From positions 1 through 64,000 of the forward strand of contig CAYVZE010000002.1 of the NCBI GenBank assembly GCA_964455685.1: DNA of 64,000 bases, written 5' to 3'. This stretch comes from ZC4RG30 sp964455685 (GTDB taxonomy: Bacteria; Pseudomonadota; Gammaproteobacteria; Steroidobacterales; Steroidobacteraceae). Position numbers and translations under genes: made by a program. The notes below the pieces were generated by a model. That model was not told the origin of the DNA and made no database searches. It saw only the letters and a list, made by a program, of their open reading frames with translations. Positions 17,717 through 26,634 of the stretch are shown piece by piece (position 1 is the first letter of the stretch; the number at the start of each line of letters is the position of its first letter).

Positions 17717-18550
17717 ATGGACGAGAAGATCGGGCCGCTGCTGACCCGCCAGACCTGCGACGCGCTGCTGGAGGCGGCGCGAGCGGGCGGGGCGCGCGTG
17801 GAATGTTCGCTGGACCTCGGCCGCTCGCAGGTCACCGTGTCCGCCCGCGAGGACGGCTGGGAGGTGACAGGGCGCCACTATCCTTACCCCGCGAAGTGCC
17901 GGGACCGCACCATCTACTGCTGGAACGCGGCCACGGGCGCGTTCCAGCAGCTCGCACGCTACACCTCGTCGCTGGTCAAGCTGGTGCCCACGCCCTGGGG
18001 GCCTCCTACCTTCGAGATCGACGGCATCAAGATGCTGCCCACCGCGCAGGTCTCGCCGTTCGAGGATGCCGCCGCCAAGGTGCGGCTGGTGGAGCCGCGG
18101 GGCAGGGTGGTGCTGGATACCTGCGGCGGGCTGGGCTACTTCGCGCACTGGTGCCTTGCGGAAGGCGCGGCGCGGGTGCTGTCTTTCGAGAAGAGCGCCG
18201 ACGTGCTGTGGCTGCGTGCGCACAACCCCTGGTCGCCGCGCGAGGACATGCGGCTGGAGCTGCGGCATGCCGACATCGCCGTGGAGATCACCCGGCTGCC
18301 GGCGCGCTCGGTCGATGCCTGCCTGCATGACCCGCCGCGCTTCGGCATTGCAGGCGAGCTGTACTCACAGGCCTTCTATGACGAGCTGGCGCGGGTCATG
18401 CGCCGCGGCGGGCGGCTGTTCCATTACACGGGAGCGCCCAACCGGCTGACCTCGGGCCGCGACGTGCCGCGCGAGGTGGCAACGCGCCTGGGCCGCGCCG
18501 GCTTCGAAACGCGGCTGCACGGCGACGGGGTGCTGGCACGGCTGAAGTGA
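17717..18550 (+). CDS. SAM-dependent methyltransferase-like protein
   Basis: A 277-residue cytosolic protein. The first 110 residues form an unassigned domain with a Cys-containing segment (YPAKCRDRTIYCWN). From about residue 125 a class I methyltransferase core follows: VVLDTCGGLGYFA (motif I), FEKS (acidic end of strand 2), DACLHDPPRFG (motif IV-like DPPR). The DPP motif and the spermine-synthase-like spacing suggest an N- or C-methylating enzyme or an aminopropyltransferase relative. The substrate is unknown. It is divergent from the histidine kinase gene and ends 16 bases before the convergent amidohydrolase gene. Confidence 0.85.
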   Translation: MDEKIGPLLTRQTCDALLEAARAGGARVECSLDLGRSQVTVSAREDGWEVTGRHYPYPAKCRDRTIYCWNAATGAFQQLARYTSSLVKLVPTPWGPPTFEIDGIKMLPTAQVSPFEDAAAKVRLVEPRGRVVLDTCGGLGYFAHWCLAEGAARVLSFEKSADVLWLRAHNPWSPREDMRLELRHADIAVEITRLPARSVDACLHDPPRFGIAGELYSQAFYDELARVMRRGGRLFHYTGAPNRLTSGRDVPREVATRLGRAGFETRLHGDGVLARLK

Positions 18551-18566
18551 CCGCCGCGCCGCGCGC

Positions 18567-19640
18567 TCAGGCCTGCAGCCTGAATTCGCGGATGGCGTTG
18601 AGGCCGCGCACGGCATCCCGCTGCGCCGGCGGCAGCGCATCGACGCGCGCGAGGATGCCCTTCATGTCGCCCAGCCGGAACGGGTAGTCCGAGCCGAACA
18701 GCACGCGGTCCGTGCCCACGGTGGCCAGCAGGTATTCCATCGTGCGCTGGTCATAGACGATGGAGTCGAAGTAGATGCGCCGCAGGTAGCTGCTCGGCGG
18801 CTTCTGGATGTCGCGTCGGGCGGTGGAAATCTCCCACATGCGGTCGAAGCGCCCGACCAGGAAGGGCAGGGTGCCGCCGCCGTGGCTGGCGATGGGCCGC
18901 ACCCGCGGGTACTTCTCGAAGAAGCCCGACAGCAGGAACTTGGCGAAGCAGGTGGTGGTGTCGGTGGTGAAGCCGATGGTGTTGGCCATGCCGTACTCGC
19001 CCAGGCCGAAGCCGTCGACGAAGGGCGTGGTCGGGTGGATGAACACCGGCACGTCGATGCGGTCGATCTCGGTCCACACCGGCGCGAACTTCGGGTCGAT
19101 GAGCTCCTTGCCCTTGATGTTGGTGAGCATGCACACGCCCACGGCGCCGGCCGCAATCGAACGATGCAGCTCGGCGATCGCGAGGTCGGCATCCTCCCAG
19201 GGCAGGGAAGCGAACCAGCGGATGCGGTCCGGCCAGCGCGCCTGCGCCTCGGCGTACTCCTCGTTGACGATGCGCGCCGCCTCGGCGCTCTGCTCCACGG
19301 TGCCCCAGTAGACATTGGGCGCGGTCAGGCTGATCACCGCGATGTCGACCCCGGCCTCATCCATGCGGCCGATGCGCTCCTGCCAGTCGAACATGTTGGG
19401 GGTGAGGATGGCGTAGTTCACGCCGCGGTAGGCGATGGACTCGGGATTGCCCGGCACCACCACCGTGTCGACATCACCCGAGGCTTTCAGCGCGTCGAGC
19501 CAGCGCCGCGTGTACATGTGCGTGTGCACGTCGACGACGGGCACGCGGGCAGTGGTGGTGGCCATGGCCTCCGCAGCCACCGCCGGCAGGCCGACGGCCG
19601 CGGTGGCGCCGGCCGCCGCGATCAGCTGCCTGCGATTCAT
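18567..19640 (-). CDS. amidohydrolase family 2 protein (ACMSD-like), exported
   Basis: A 357-residue TIM-barrel metal hydrolase or decarboxylase of the ACMSD/amidohydrolase-2 type. The leader MNRRQLIAAAG looks twin-arginine-like, with cleavage near VAAEA. Metal and catalytic residues: HTHMY (HxH), FIHPTTP, IASHGGG and GSDYPF (Asp). Relatives decarboxylate or hydrolyse aromatic or heterocyclic carboxylates; the periplasmic location and substrate here are unproven. The start overlaps the stop of the lipoprotein gene upstream by four bases (ATGA), so the two are translated together. Confidence 0.87.
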   Translation of the reverse strand: MNRRQLIAAAGATAAVGLPAVAAEAMATTTARVPVVDVHTHMYTRRWLDALKASGDVDTVVVPGNPESIAYRGVNYAILTPNMFDWQERIGRMDEAGVDIAVISLTAPNVYWGTVEQSAEAARIVNEEYAEAQARWPDRIRWFASLPWEDADLAIAELHRSIAAGAVGVCMLTNIKGKELIDPKFAPVWTEIDRIDVPVFIHPTTPFVDGFGLGEYGMANTIGFTTDTTTCFAKFLLSGFFEKYPRVRPIASHGGGTLPFLVGRFDRMWEISTARRDIQKPPSSYLRRIYFDSIVYDQRTMEYLLATVGTDRVLFGSDYPFRLGDMKGILARVDALPPAQRDAVRGLNAIREFRLQA

Positions 19641-20365
19641 CGCTTGCCCCTGGAGGTGCGCAGCTCTTCAAGGTGGTCCAGCCAGAACGGCTCCACGCAG
19701 TTGTAGTCGAGCATGCGGCCATTGACGATCTCGGTGTACTCACGCTCCAGCGTCACCGGGCCGGTGTAGAAGCGCGGGTCCTCGATGGTGACTTCCACCT
19801 TCAGGCGCCGTAGGCCGTCGCGCTCGAAGGGCGTGTAGCGCTCGATGACGCGCGCTTCCTCGCTGACGACGGTGGGGACGTCGATGGATTCGGCCAGCCC
19901 GGTGGTCTCCACCACCAGCGTGTTGCCTTCCCAGTGGCCCCAGGAGGTGCCGCCGCGGCTGGGCAGGATGTCGGCCGGATCGATGTGGCGGCCGTCGAGG
20001 AACACGCGCCGCACCTCGTTGTGCGTCTCGTAGATGATGGTGAGCTGCTCGGGCCGCTGGATGAACTCCACCGGGTAGCCACCGCCCAGGAACACGGCCA
20101 GCGGCACGCCATGCGGCACGCAATAGCCGCCCGGGGTGTCGCCGGTGCCATCGACCAGCGCCTGGTACTCCGCGATCTTCGCGCGCGCCTCCTCGGTGAA
20201 CGGGGCCGTTTCCTGGAAATTGCCCACGCCGTTCAGCGCGGCGCCGGCCCGGCCGTTCGGGTCCATGGTCCAGATGCCCGTGAGGTCGGGCACCGACGGG
20301 CCCGGGTTGCTGCAGGCCGCGAGGATCAAGGGCGCGGCCAGGGCCGCAAGGCGCGATCGAAGCAT
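19637..20365 (-). CDS. lipoprotein of the W-E-G-N/D-x-L-V-V-E-T-T family
   Basis: A 242-residue lipoprotein (lipobox LILAAC) of unknown function. An LTGIW start after the signal and the motif GHWEGNTLVVETTGL (about residues 142-156) recur in the product of 45874-47049 and, altered, in that of 20926-22440. Such proteins are common near catabolic genes of soil proteobacteria, but I know of no biochemical role. It is coupled by ATGA to the amidohydrolase gene, so it may bind or process the same compound. Confidence 0.82.
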   Translation of the reverse strand: MLRSRLAALAAPLILAACSNPGPSVPDLTGIWTMDPNGRAGAALNGVGNFQETAPFTEEARAKIAEYQALVDGTGDTPGGYCVPHGVPLAVFLGGGYPVEFIQRPEQLTIIYETHNEVRRVFLDGRHIDPADILPSRGGTSWGHWEGNTLVVETTGLAESIDVPTVVSEEARVIERYTPFERDGLRRLKVEVTIEDPRFYTGPVTLEREYTEIVNGRMLDYNCVEPFWLDHLEELRTSRGKR

Positions 20366-20437
20366 GTATCCCCTCCGTTGGCTCGCCGGCCCCGTGCCGG
20401 CGGCTGATCGTTGTGAGGGGATGTTACGACGGATGCG

Positions 20438-20929
20438 CTATTGCGGTGTGGCCAGCCGGCCCTCGCCGTGCACCACGTGGCCATCCACCGAATCGCAATG
20501 CTTGCCGGGCTGCGGTGGCTTGTTGCCGGGACAGCGGATGATGGGGCCGACTCGAGCCCCCTTGCGGTCGCCGTTCATCATCGGATGGAGCGCGACGCTC
20601 ACCAGTGTCCCCTTCCTGAACGTGCCGTCGGTGATCCTGTCATCCCTGGCCGCCAGTGCCGCGCCGTACTCGAGCTCCACCTGCCAGGCCAGGGGGTTGC
20701 CCTGCGCGTCCTGCTGCAGCCCGGTGTGGTCCGGGTTCAGCGGAACGAAAGCGAACTCCGCATGGTTCGGATGCGGTTTGTATGAAGTGACCATGCCCGT
20801 GAGGACGAGCACGCGCGACTTGTCGAAGCCCGCGAAGGAATGGTGGCCGTGCGCCAGCGCGCCGGTGCCCAGCAGCAACGCGCCAGCGAGGATGGGCTTG
20901 AGAGTCGTGAAGTGGATGCGATCCCTCAT
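20438..20929 (-). CDS. DUF6152-like secreted protein
   Basis: A 163-residue exported protein. A signal peptide (about 1-27) is followed by the GHHSFAGFD start typical of DUF6152, then a beta-rich OB-like segment (VLTGMVTSYKPHPNHAEF). It contains a PLNPDHTG insertion not usual in the family. The function is unknown; the paired His after the cleavage site could bind metal. It overlaps the upstream 504-residue gene by ATGA. In the gene at 45874-47049 the same kind of domain is fused to a W-E-G-D domain. Confidence 0.8.
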   Translation of the reverse strand: MRDRIHFTTLKPILAGALLLGTGALAHGHHSFAGFDKSRVLVLTGMVTSYKPHPNHAEFAFVPLNPDHTGLQQDAQGNPLAWQVELEYGAALAARDDRITDGTFRKGTLVSVALHPMMNGDRKGARVGPIIRCPGNKPPQPGKHCDSVDGHVVHGEGRLATPQ

Positions 20930-22440
20930 TGTTCACTCCCGGTTTCCAGCCTGAGGACTTCCTCGTCCTTCGGGCGTTCCATGTGCTGTTCGAAGTACTT
21001 CTCCCACATCCGCGCCCACGGCCGGTCGAAGAGGTCGGGCATCTCGTAGGTTACGACCTGGCCGGCGGAGACGGGCGCCTGCCGGCCCTCCACGGGCAGC
21101 AGCGTGGGTACGCATTCCACGTAGTGGAAACGCTGCTCTGGTGCCAGCAGTCGCATGACCCCGCTCAGCTTGTGGAGCCTGCGGACGATCCGGATGGGTT
21201 GAACCAGGGCTTCCGCGTCGTAGAGGACCGCCTCGTGGTGGAGGCCGGCGATCTTTCCCGATGCATCGCGCCACGGCGTGTAGATCTCGATGCTCTGCAT
21301 CTGCCGCGAGAACTCGAAGGCTCCATGCACCGTCCAGGGCTGGACATTGGACGTCCAGGTGACCAGCACGTCGCCGTCCCAGAAGCCGATGGTGTCGCCG
21401 TACCAGCGCGGCACGGGCTGGTCGAGGTGGGGTACATCGCCCGAAAGGTTGAATTCCGCGCCCACGTGCACCTGGGTGATGAAGTTGCGCGCCGCGCCGG
21501 TGAGGATCTGCACCATGTCCGGCGTGGCCATCACCTGATGCAGTGCGGCGACCGCAGCGCCATGCCAGCGGCGCAGGAATCCCTCCGGCCAGCAGTAGGC
21601 GGCCGTCCAGTGCGAGACCCCGGTATTGCCCTGGTGGTAGAGGTCCTGCACCATGCGCTGCTGGTATTCCGGCGTCAGCAGCGACAGTACGGTGGGCACC
21701 TGCACGTCCAGGCGCAGGCTGAACCAGTCCTCGAACAGATCGGGCGGAAGGTACTGTCCGGTCCAGTCGGCAGGCAGCGTGGCGGTGGAGTGCTGCGTGG
21801 GACCGCCGCGTTGGCGGGCTTCCTCGAGCAAGGCCTGGTAGTGGTGGCGTGCGGACGTGAAGGGATAGGGGCTGACCAGGGACTCCCGCGGCCTGCCGCG
21901 ATCACACATGCCCCATGCCGCGGTGCGCGACGGGTCGTCACCGATGAAGGCCGGTGCCGTGCCGCCATTGTCATAGTTCCCGCGTTGCATCTCGACGCCC
22001 GCCGGGCTGTTGCAGCGCCAGTAGCGAGGATCACTCCACAGCTCGCGGTCCTTGTAGAAATCCTTCGAGGTGAACAGGTCGACCGGCAGTGGTTCGATTC
22101 CCGCCGGGGTGTCGCCGTTCCATGCCGAGCCGATGCCGACGGGAGGATCGCCCGGGGGGGTGATCACGACGGGTCCCACGACCAGGTCGCGGGACAGCTC
22201 CGTCCTGACCCGCGTGAAGATCTTCCCCACCTGTCGTCGCAACTCCTCAAGGGGCAGGCTGGATGCCTCTATCTCTTCGATGATGGGATCGAGCGTCGAA
22301 GGCTGCTTCAACGGGGCGCCGCGCCACCTGGTGGCGGTCACGTTCCCCGCGCCTTCACCGGAAACCGACGGTCCTGACAGGGCCGCGGCCAGGAAGCCCA
22401 CTGCCAGCCGGATCCATCCGGCACGAAGCCTGGATTCCAT
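20926..22440 (-). CDS. large secreted orphan protein with W-D-G-D motif
   Basis: A 504-residue exported protein, unrecognised. The signal peptide is about 1-28. The middle is rich in Trp and Tyr (SDPRYWRC, WTGQYLPPDLFEDWFSL), and a GFWDGDVLVTWTSNVQPW motif lies near residues 344-361, a relative of the WEGD-LVVETT motif. It ends with a charged tail (MERPKDEEVLRLE). The ATGA overlap with the DUF6152-like gene points to co-translation. One alternative is that it is a distant, expanded member of the same lipoprotein family that lost its lipobox. Confidence 0.78.
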   Translation of the reverse strand: MESRLRAGWIRLAVGFLAAALSGPSVSGEGAGNVTATRWRGAPLKQPSTLDPIIEEIEASSLPLEELRRQVGKIFTRVRTELSRDLVVGPVVITPPGDPPVGIGSAWNGDTPAGIEPLPVDLFTSKDFYKDRELWSDPRYWRCNSPAGVEMQRGNYDNGGTAPAFIGDDPSRTAAWGMCDRGRPRESLVSPYPFTSARHHYQALLEEARQRGGPTQHSTATLPADWTGQYLPPDLFEDWFSLRLDVQVPTVLSLLTPEYQQRMVQDLYHQGNTGVSHWTAAYCWPEGFLRRWHGAAVAALHQVMATPDMVQILTGAARNFITQVHVGAEFNLSGDVPHLDQPVPRWYGDTIGFWDGDVLVTWTSNVQPWTVHGAFEFSRQMQSIEIYTPWRDASGKIAGLHHEAVLYDAEALVQPIRIVRRLHKLSGVMRLLAPEQRFHYVECVPTLLPVEGRQAPVSAGQVVTYEMPDLFDRPWARMWEKYFEQHMERPKDEEVLRLETGSEQ

Positions 22441-22539
22441 TGCACCTCCATGTGCTGTCTACTTGGTGCATCCAGCAATGCCTGTGCCAGCCGGAGGCGC
22501 CTTGCAGCGGGCTTCCAGCGATGCCTTTCGTGTCCGCCC

Positions 22540-22565
22540 GATGTCCGCGGACACGTGCGGACATC
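22540..22565 (-). terminator. hairpin after the BamE-like gene
   Basis: GATGTCCGC (22540-22548) pairs with GCGGACATC (22557-22565), one base past the stop of the minus-strand gene. It has no T-tract. A 12-bp palindrome TGTCCGCGGACA lies inside it, so a binding site is the alternative. Confidence 0.4.
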
Positions 22566-22566
22566 T

Positions 22567-23031
22567 CTACTTCAGCGTCGGGACTTCCACGACCGCCACC
22601 ACGTGGTCACGCACCGTGATGCTTCCGGCAAGGAAACTGCCAGGGCCGATTTCAAGTGCGTACAGCAGCACGCGCTCCGGATCCTGCCCGCGCGTGGAGG
22701 TCGGAGGTCCGAGTCCGCCGATCACCTCCAGTTCGCTCATGCCGGGGCGGATCGCCCGCCAGCGGGCAGCATCGACCCAGCGCGGCGGGGCCTCGCCATC
22801 GGTGCGGGCCGGCCGCGAGGAGGGCGGCGTGACGGGTGGAGATGCCAACGGTACCTGAGGCGGTGGCGCCGTATCGGCGCGCACGCGCAACTGGTTCACC
22901 AGCTGTGTGAGCGTCTGCACTTCGCGCTGCAACTGGCGGACCTCCTGTTCGAGCCTCGCCACCTGGAAGTTGTCCTGGGCGGAAGCCGCCAGCGGTCCCG
23001 CCAGCAGCAGCAACAGGAGGATTCTTGCCAT
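22567..23031 (-). CDS. small exported coiled-coil protein with BamE/SmpA-like tail
   Basis: 154 residues with a short signal peptide ending ASAQ. A heptad-like coiled coil follows (about 22-47; LEQEVRQLQREVQTL), then a Pro-rich linker and a C-terminal domain with IRPGMSELEVIGGLGPPT, the helix-turn pattern of BamE/SmpA-type folds. AAGGAG sits five bases before the ATG. It is probably an envelope protein of unknown partner, and is the first gene of the minus-strand group 23031 to 18567, separated from the next by a hairpin. Confidence 0.8.
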   Translation of the reverse strand: MARILLLLLLAGPLAASAQDNFQVARLEQEVRQLQREVQTLTQLVNQLRVRADTAPPPQVPLASPPVTPPSSRPARTDGEAPPRWVDAARWRAIRPGMSELEVIGGLGPPTSTRGQDPERVLLYALEIGPGSFLAGSITVRDHVVAVVEVPTLK

Positions 23032-23304
23032 GGCATCTCCTTCCGCATGGGGAAGCCCGGCCGGGGCCGGGCAGGAGCAGCAACCCGCTTGCAGCCGATT
23101 ATGACGCTGCGCGAGAAGCGTGCCAGCAATGCGGGTGGCGGGAACGCCGGCGAAGTCCTCACCAGTCATCAAAGACCCGGTTCGCAATCCGGACCGGTAC
23201 GATGGCGCGATGGAAAAGCACGCCGGCCGTGACTATCCTCGCGGCTCACCATTGCGCCGCAACGCGCGGCCGACACGAACCAGGATCCAGACGGGGAAGT
23301 AAAG

Positions 23305-25095
23305 ATGCGTCCAATGCGTTTGCCGATGCACCGGTACGAGTACACCAGGCTCACCAGGCAGCAGATTGGCGAGAAGCTGCGTGCCACCGAGGCCGGTCCT
23401 GCCTGTGCGTCAGGCTTCACCAACGTGCTGGCGGGCAGGACGCTGAAGATCGTCACCCGGGACGGCGGACCGGTGCTCGAGTACCGCTTCGGCAATGACC
23501 GCCGGCTGACGCTGCGCGAGAACGGCCGGCAGGTGAGCGTGGGCTACGGCGAGCTGGCGCTGAACAACATCGTGTTCTTCTCGCACATGATCCCGGCCGA
23601 GCAGAAGGGCTACAACGTGTTCATCGACCAGGGTACCAGCCTGGCCACGGTGTTCGAGGTGTGGTTCTCCAGCGGCATCAAGCAGAATGCCGGCCGGCCC
23701 AACGAGTTCACGCTGGATGACCGCGAGGTGCAGCGGCAGATCTGGTTCGGTTACGTGGACAACGGCCAGCCTGCGCCGGAGAGCCTGCACCACTACACCA
23801 ATCGCATCTGCGGCAAGGGCGTGCACTGGAAGCAGGACACGGGCATCGAGACGCTCGAGCTGTATGCTTCGGTGGCCAACACCAACTTCGTCGAGCTCAC
23901 CCGCCATGCCGACCAGCTGAGCTGGGTGGCGCCCTCGGACTATGTGCTGGTGGACGACCGGCACTTCCTCTACAACCGCACCGAGTGCGAATTCTCGGGC
24001 ATCCACACCTGCTTTGCCGCAGACCTCTACAACGTGCGCCAGGTGGGCGTGCGGCTGGGCTTCAACGAGCGCGACGAACTCGAGTACTACATGTTCCGCG
24101 GGGACGGCAAGGTGGTGGGCCAGCTGGCCTACCTGGAGCCTTTCGACGAGCACGGCAAGGTGCCGCTGTTCGCCGCCAGCGCCGGCGACCAGCCGCCGCC
24201 CAAGGGCGCGCGCCTGGCCTACCGCCCGGTGCGCACGTTCCGCAAGATGACCGACGAGGAGGTGCACGAGGCGGCCGAGCGCCGCACCGTGACCTTCGGC
24301 GTGGCCGGTTCCGAGGACGTGGCGCCGCAGGTGGCGATGTCGGCCAACAACATGCCGTTCTCGGACATCCTGGTGGGCAAGACCTTCACCGTGCGCCTGG
24401 ACAACGGCCCGGTGCGCGACTACCGCGTCAGCAGCAGGACCAGGCTGCAGTTCCGCGACCACCGGGACAATGCCTGGCACGAGGTCGAGTACCGCTGCTA
24501 CGAGGGCGACACCAACCTCGCCTGGTTCAGCCACATCATTCCCGGCAGCAAGCCACGCGCCAGCGTGCAGGTGGCCGTGGACTTCAGCAACGGCCTGGCG
24601 ACCAGCATCGAATCGCACATGGGCACGCCGTATTACGGCAACGAGACCACGTACAAGGCCCTGTTCGGCGTGATCGAGATGGAGGGCATCGAGGCGCCGC
24701 TGTACCTGCGCCACCATTTCACCGACGAGCTGGTCGGCCACGCCTGGTCCTGGTCGTACTCCGACCAGATGACCTCGATGCACCTGTACACCTCGCCGCA
24801 TTCGATGTCGTGGACCATCTTCACGGCCAACCAGACCATGGGTTCGCAGTGGTGCTCGCCCTGCATCTACGTGAAGCTCAGGCCGGGTGTGTACCTGTTT
24901 TGCCAGTGTGAGGAGGCCTGCAACGGCGCGCAGATGGTGGAGCTGATCAACACCAACATCTCGCACGACTGCGGCTTCAGCTTCAACGGCGGCGAGCGCG
25001 GTGTGACGCTGGGCCTGGTGGGCGCCATCGGACGCCACATCGGCAAGTTCGACATCGCCCACCTGTTCGGGCCCCGCAAGCGGGAGGATGCGTGA
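23305..25095 (+). CDS. double-length MoaF-like protein
   Basis: A 596-residue protein, twice the usual MoaF size (about 260-290). MoaF-type blocks occur twice. The first copy is about 35-275: FFSHMIPAEQ, then HHYTNRICGKGVHWKQDTG. The second is about 345-590: WFSHIIPGSK, then HHFTDELVGHAWSWSYSDQ and EEACNGAQMVELIN. The C-terminal half keeps the family signature (SSPH-like PHSMSW, CSPCIYVKLRPG, HDCGF). MoaF is named after molybdenum-cofactor genes but its reaction is unsettled; it has a lipocalin-like fold. There is no signal peptide and no Mo-cofactor gene nearby. GGGGAAG precedes the ATG, and the stop overlaps the next start (TGATG). Confidence 0.85.
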   Translation: MRPMRLPMHRYEYTRLTRQQIGEKLRATEAGPACASGFTNVLAGRTLKIVTRDGGPVLEYRFGNDRRLTLRENGRQVSVGYGELALNNIVFFSHMIPAEQKGYNVFIDQGTSLATVFEVWFSSGIKQNAGRPNEFTLDDREVQRQIWFGYVDNGQPAPESLHHYTNRICGKGVHWKQDTGIETLELYASVANTNFVELTRHADQLSWVAPSDYVLVDDRHFLYNRTECEFSGIHTCFAADLYNVRQVGVRLGFNERDELEYYMFRGDGKVVGQLAYLEPFDEHGKVPLFAASAGDQPPPKGARLAYRPVRTFRKMTDEEVHEAAERRTVTFGVAGSEDVAPQVAMSANNMPFSDILVGKTFTVRLDNGPVRDYRVSSRTRLQFRDHRDNAWHEVEYRCYEGDTNLAWFSHIIPGSKPRASVQVAVDFSNGLATSIESHMGTPYYGNETTYKALFGVIEMEGIEAPLYLRHHFTDELVGHAWSWSYSDQMTSMHLYTSPHSMSWTIFTANQTMGSQWCSPCIYVKLRPGVYLFCQCEEACNGAQMVELINTNISHDCGFSFNGGERGVTLGLVGAIGRHIGKFDIAHLFGPRKREDA

Positions 25096-25823
25096 TGAAG
25101 ACCACGCGCAAAGACAGCCGCGCCGACCAGGCCGATGCCGGCCGGCGCTCGTTCATCCGCCGCATGGGCGCGGGCATGTCGGTAGCGGCCGCGCCAGCCG
25201 TGGTGGCGGCCCGGCCCGCCGACGGTGATGATGCGGTCCTGCGCGCAGCGCTGCTGCAGGAGGAGAAGCTGCTGCGCCAGCTGCACCAGCGGTTCCAGGA
25301 TGCTGTCGACAAGGGGCATCACGACCAGGTGACCGCGCTGTTCTTCGATGGCGCCGAGGTGCGCTTCAATGGTGGCGTGTTCCGCGGCCCCCAGGGCATT
25401 GCCCGGTTCTTCCGTGAGTTCCTGCCGGCGCGCAAGGCCGGCGTGCGACTGCCGGTCGCCCCCGGCTTCGAACTGCCGGCGGAGCAGCTGCGCGAGGAGC
25501 TGCAGGTGGCTGCAGACCGTTGCTCGGCCACGGCGGTGTTCCCGTATTCCCTGCAGGCCGGCGAGCCGCTGGACACCGGCTCCTCGCTGGCCAGCATGGC
25601 GCGCCTGCACGGCGAGGGCGTGCGCACGTGGTGGGAAGGAGGGCACCACCGCGTGGCCTACGTGAAGGATGCGGAAGGGCGCTGGAAGATCGCGCGGCTG
25701 GAGTACGACACGGCCGTGCGCGCCGACTGGCGGCCGGGTCGTTCGTACGCGGTTGCCATGGATGCGCCGCGGCTGGCAGTCACCTTTCCCCGCGATGCGC
25801 AGGGGCCGGACGCGCTGGCTTAA
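25095..25823 (+). CDS. SnoaL-like protein with twin-arginine leader
   Basis: 242 residues. The leader RRSFIRRMGAGM marks Tat export. The mature part starts with a helix (EEKLLRQLHQRFQDAVDKG) and an NTF2/SnoaL-like cone (ALFFDGAEVRFNGGVFRGPQGIARFF), a fold that often makes isomerases, hydratases or binding proteins. The last third ends with YVKDAEGRWKIARLEY, the typical closing strand. A GTG three bases upstream would add one codon. It is coupled to the MoaF-like gene by overlap and abuts the TSUP permease gene. The substrate is unknown. Confidence 0.83.
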   Translation: MKTTRKDSRADQADAGRRSFIRRMGAGMSVAAAPAVVAARPADGDDAVLRAALLQEEKLLRQLHQRFQDAVDKGHHDQVTALFFDGAEVRFNGGVFRGPQGIARFFREFLPARKAGVRLPVAPGFELPAEQLREELQVAADRCSATAVFPYSLQAGEPLDTGSSLASMARLHGEGVRTWWEGGHHRVAYVKDAEGRWKIARLEYDTAVRADWRPGRSYAVAMDAPRLAVTFPRDAQGPDALA

Positions 25824-26573
25824 GTGCTCGAACTTGCCCCGGGGCTGGGTGACGGGCCGGCACTGGCGCTGGTCGCACTGAGCTTCTTCACTTCGCTGAT
25901 CACCGCCACCTTCTCGCTGGGTGGCGGGTCCCTGATGATCGCCGCGATGACGCTGGTGCTGCCGCCCGTGGTGGTGGTGCCGGTGCATGGCTGCGTGCAG
26001 CTCGGCAGCAATGCCGGCCGCGCGTGGATCATGCGCCGCTTCATCCAGTGGCCCTTCATCCTGTGGCTGACGCTGGGCGCCGTGGCGGGATCGGTGATCG
26101 GCGGCGGCTTCGCGCAGTGGCTGCCGGAACGCTGGTTCACCGGCGCCATCGGGCTGTTCGTGCTGGTGACCACCTGGCTGCCGCAGCCGAAGTTCATCGT
26201 CGGCAGCCGCGCGGTCCAGTTCATCGGCGGCATGGTGACCTCTGCCGTCGGCATGGTGGTGGGGGCGGCCGGTCCGCTGGTGGCGGCCTTCGTGCGCGGC
26301 ATCCCGGACCGGCGCGAGCTGGTAGCGACGCACGCCATGCTCAATGCCGCGCAGCACCTGTTCAAGGTCATCGTGTTCGTGGTGCTGGGCTTTGCCTTTG
26401 CCGCGTACCTGCCGCTGATCCTGTTGATGGTCGCGGCAGGCTATGCCGGCACCAGCGTGGGCAGCCGCATCCTCACGAGGATCCCGGAGCGGGTGTTCCG
26501 GCTGGTGTTCCGGGTGCTGCTGAGCGCGGTGGCGCTGGAGCTGATCCGGCGGGCGGTGCTGCGGGCGGATTGA
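25824..26573 (+). CDS. TSUP-family permease (TauE/SafE)
   Basis: A 249-residue inner-membrane protein with about eight helices. TSUP proteins move sulfite, sulfoacetate and other small organic anions. Seen: an N-terminal FSLGGGSLMI and a repeat-2 counterpart GMVVGAAGPLVAAF, the two inverted halves of the family. The GTG start directly follows the TAA of the preceding gene, so it is co-transcribed with the MoaF-like and SnoaL-like genes. This hints that the operon handles an exported or imported anion; that is inference. Confidence 0.88.
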   Translation: MLELAPGLGDGPALALVALSFFTSLITATFSLGGGSLMIAAMTLVLPPVVVVPVHGCVQLGSNAGRAWIMRRFIQWPFILWLTLGAVAGSVIGGGFAQWLPERWFTGAIGLFVLVTTWLPQPKFIVGSRAVQFIGGMVTSAVGMVVGAAGPLVAAFVRGIPDRRELVATHAMLNAAQHLFKVIVFVVLGFAFAAYLPLILLMVAAGYAGTSVGSRILTRIPERVFRLVFRVLLSAVALELIRRAVLRAD

Positions 26574-26634
26574 AGCCGCGCTGGCCAGGCCGCTGCGCAG
26601 GCGTTAGCCTCGGGAAAACAGCGGGAAGGACTGC

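Noticed and set aside
23211..23302. 30-residue open frame just before the MoaF-like gene
   Set aside because: No ribosome site and an Arg-rich translation; too short to support.
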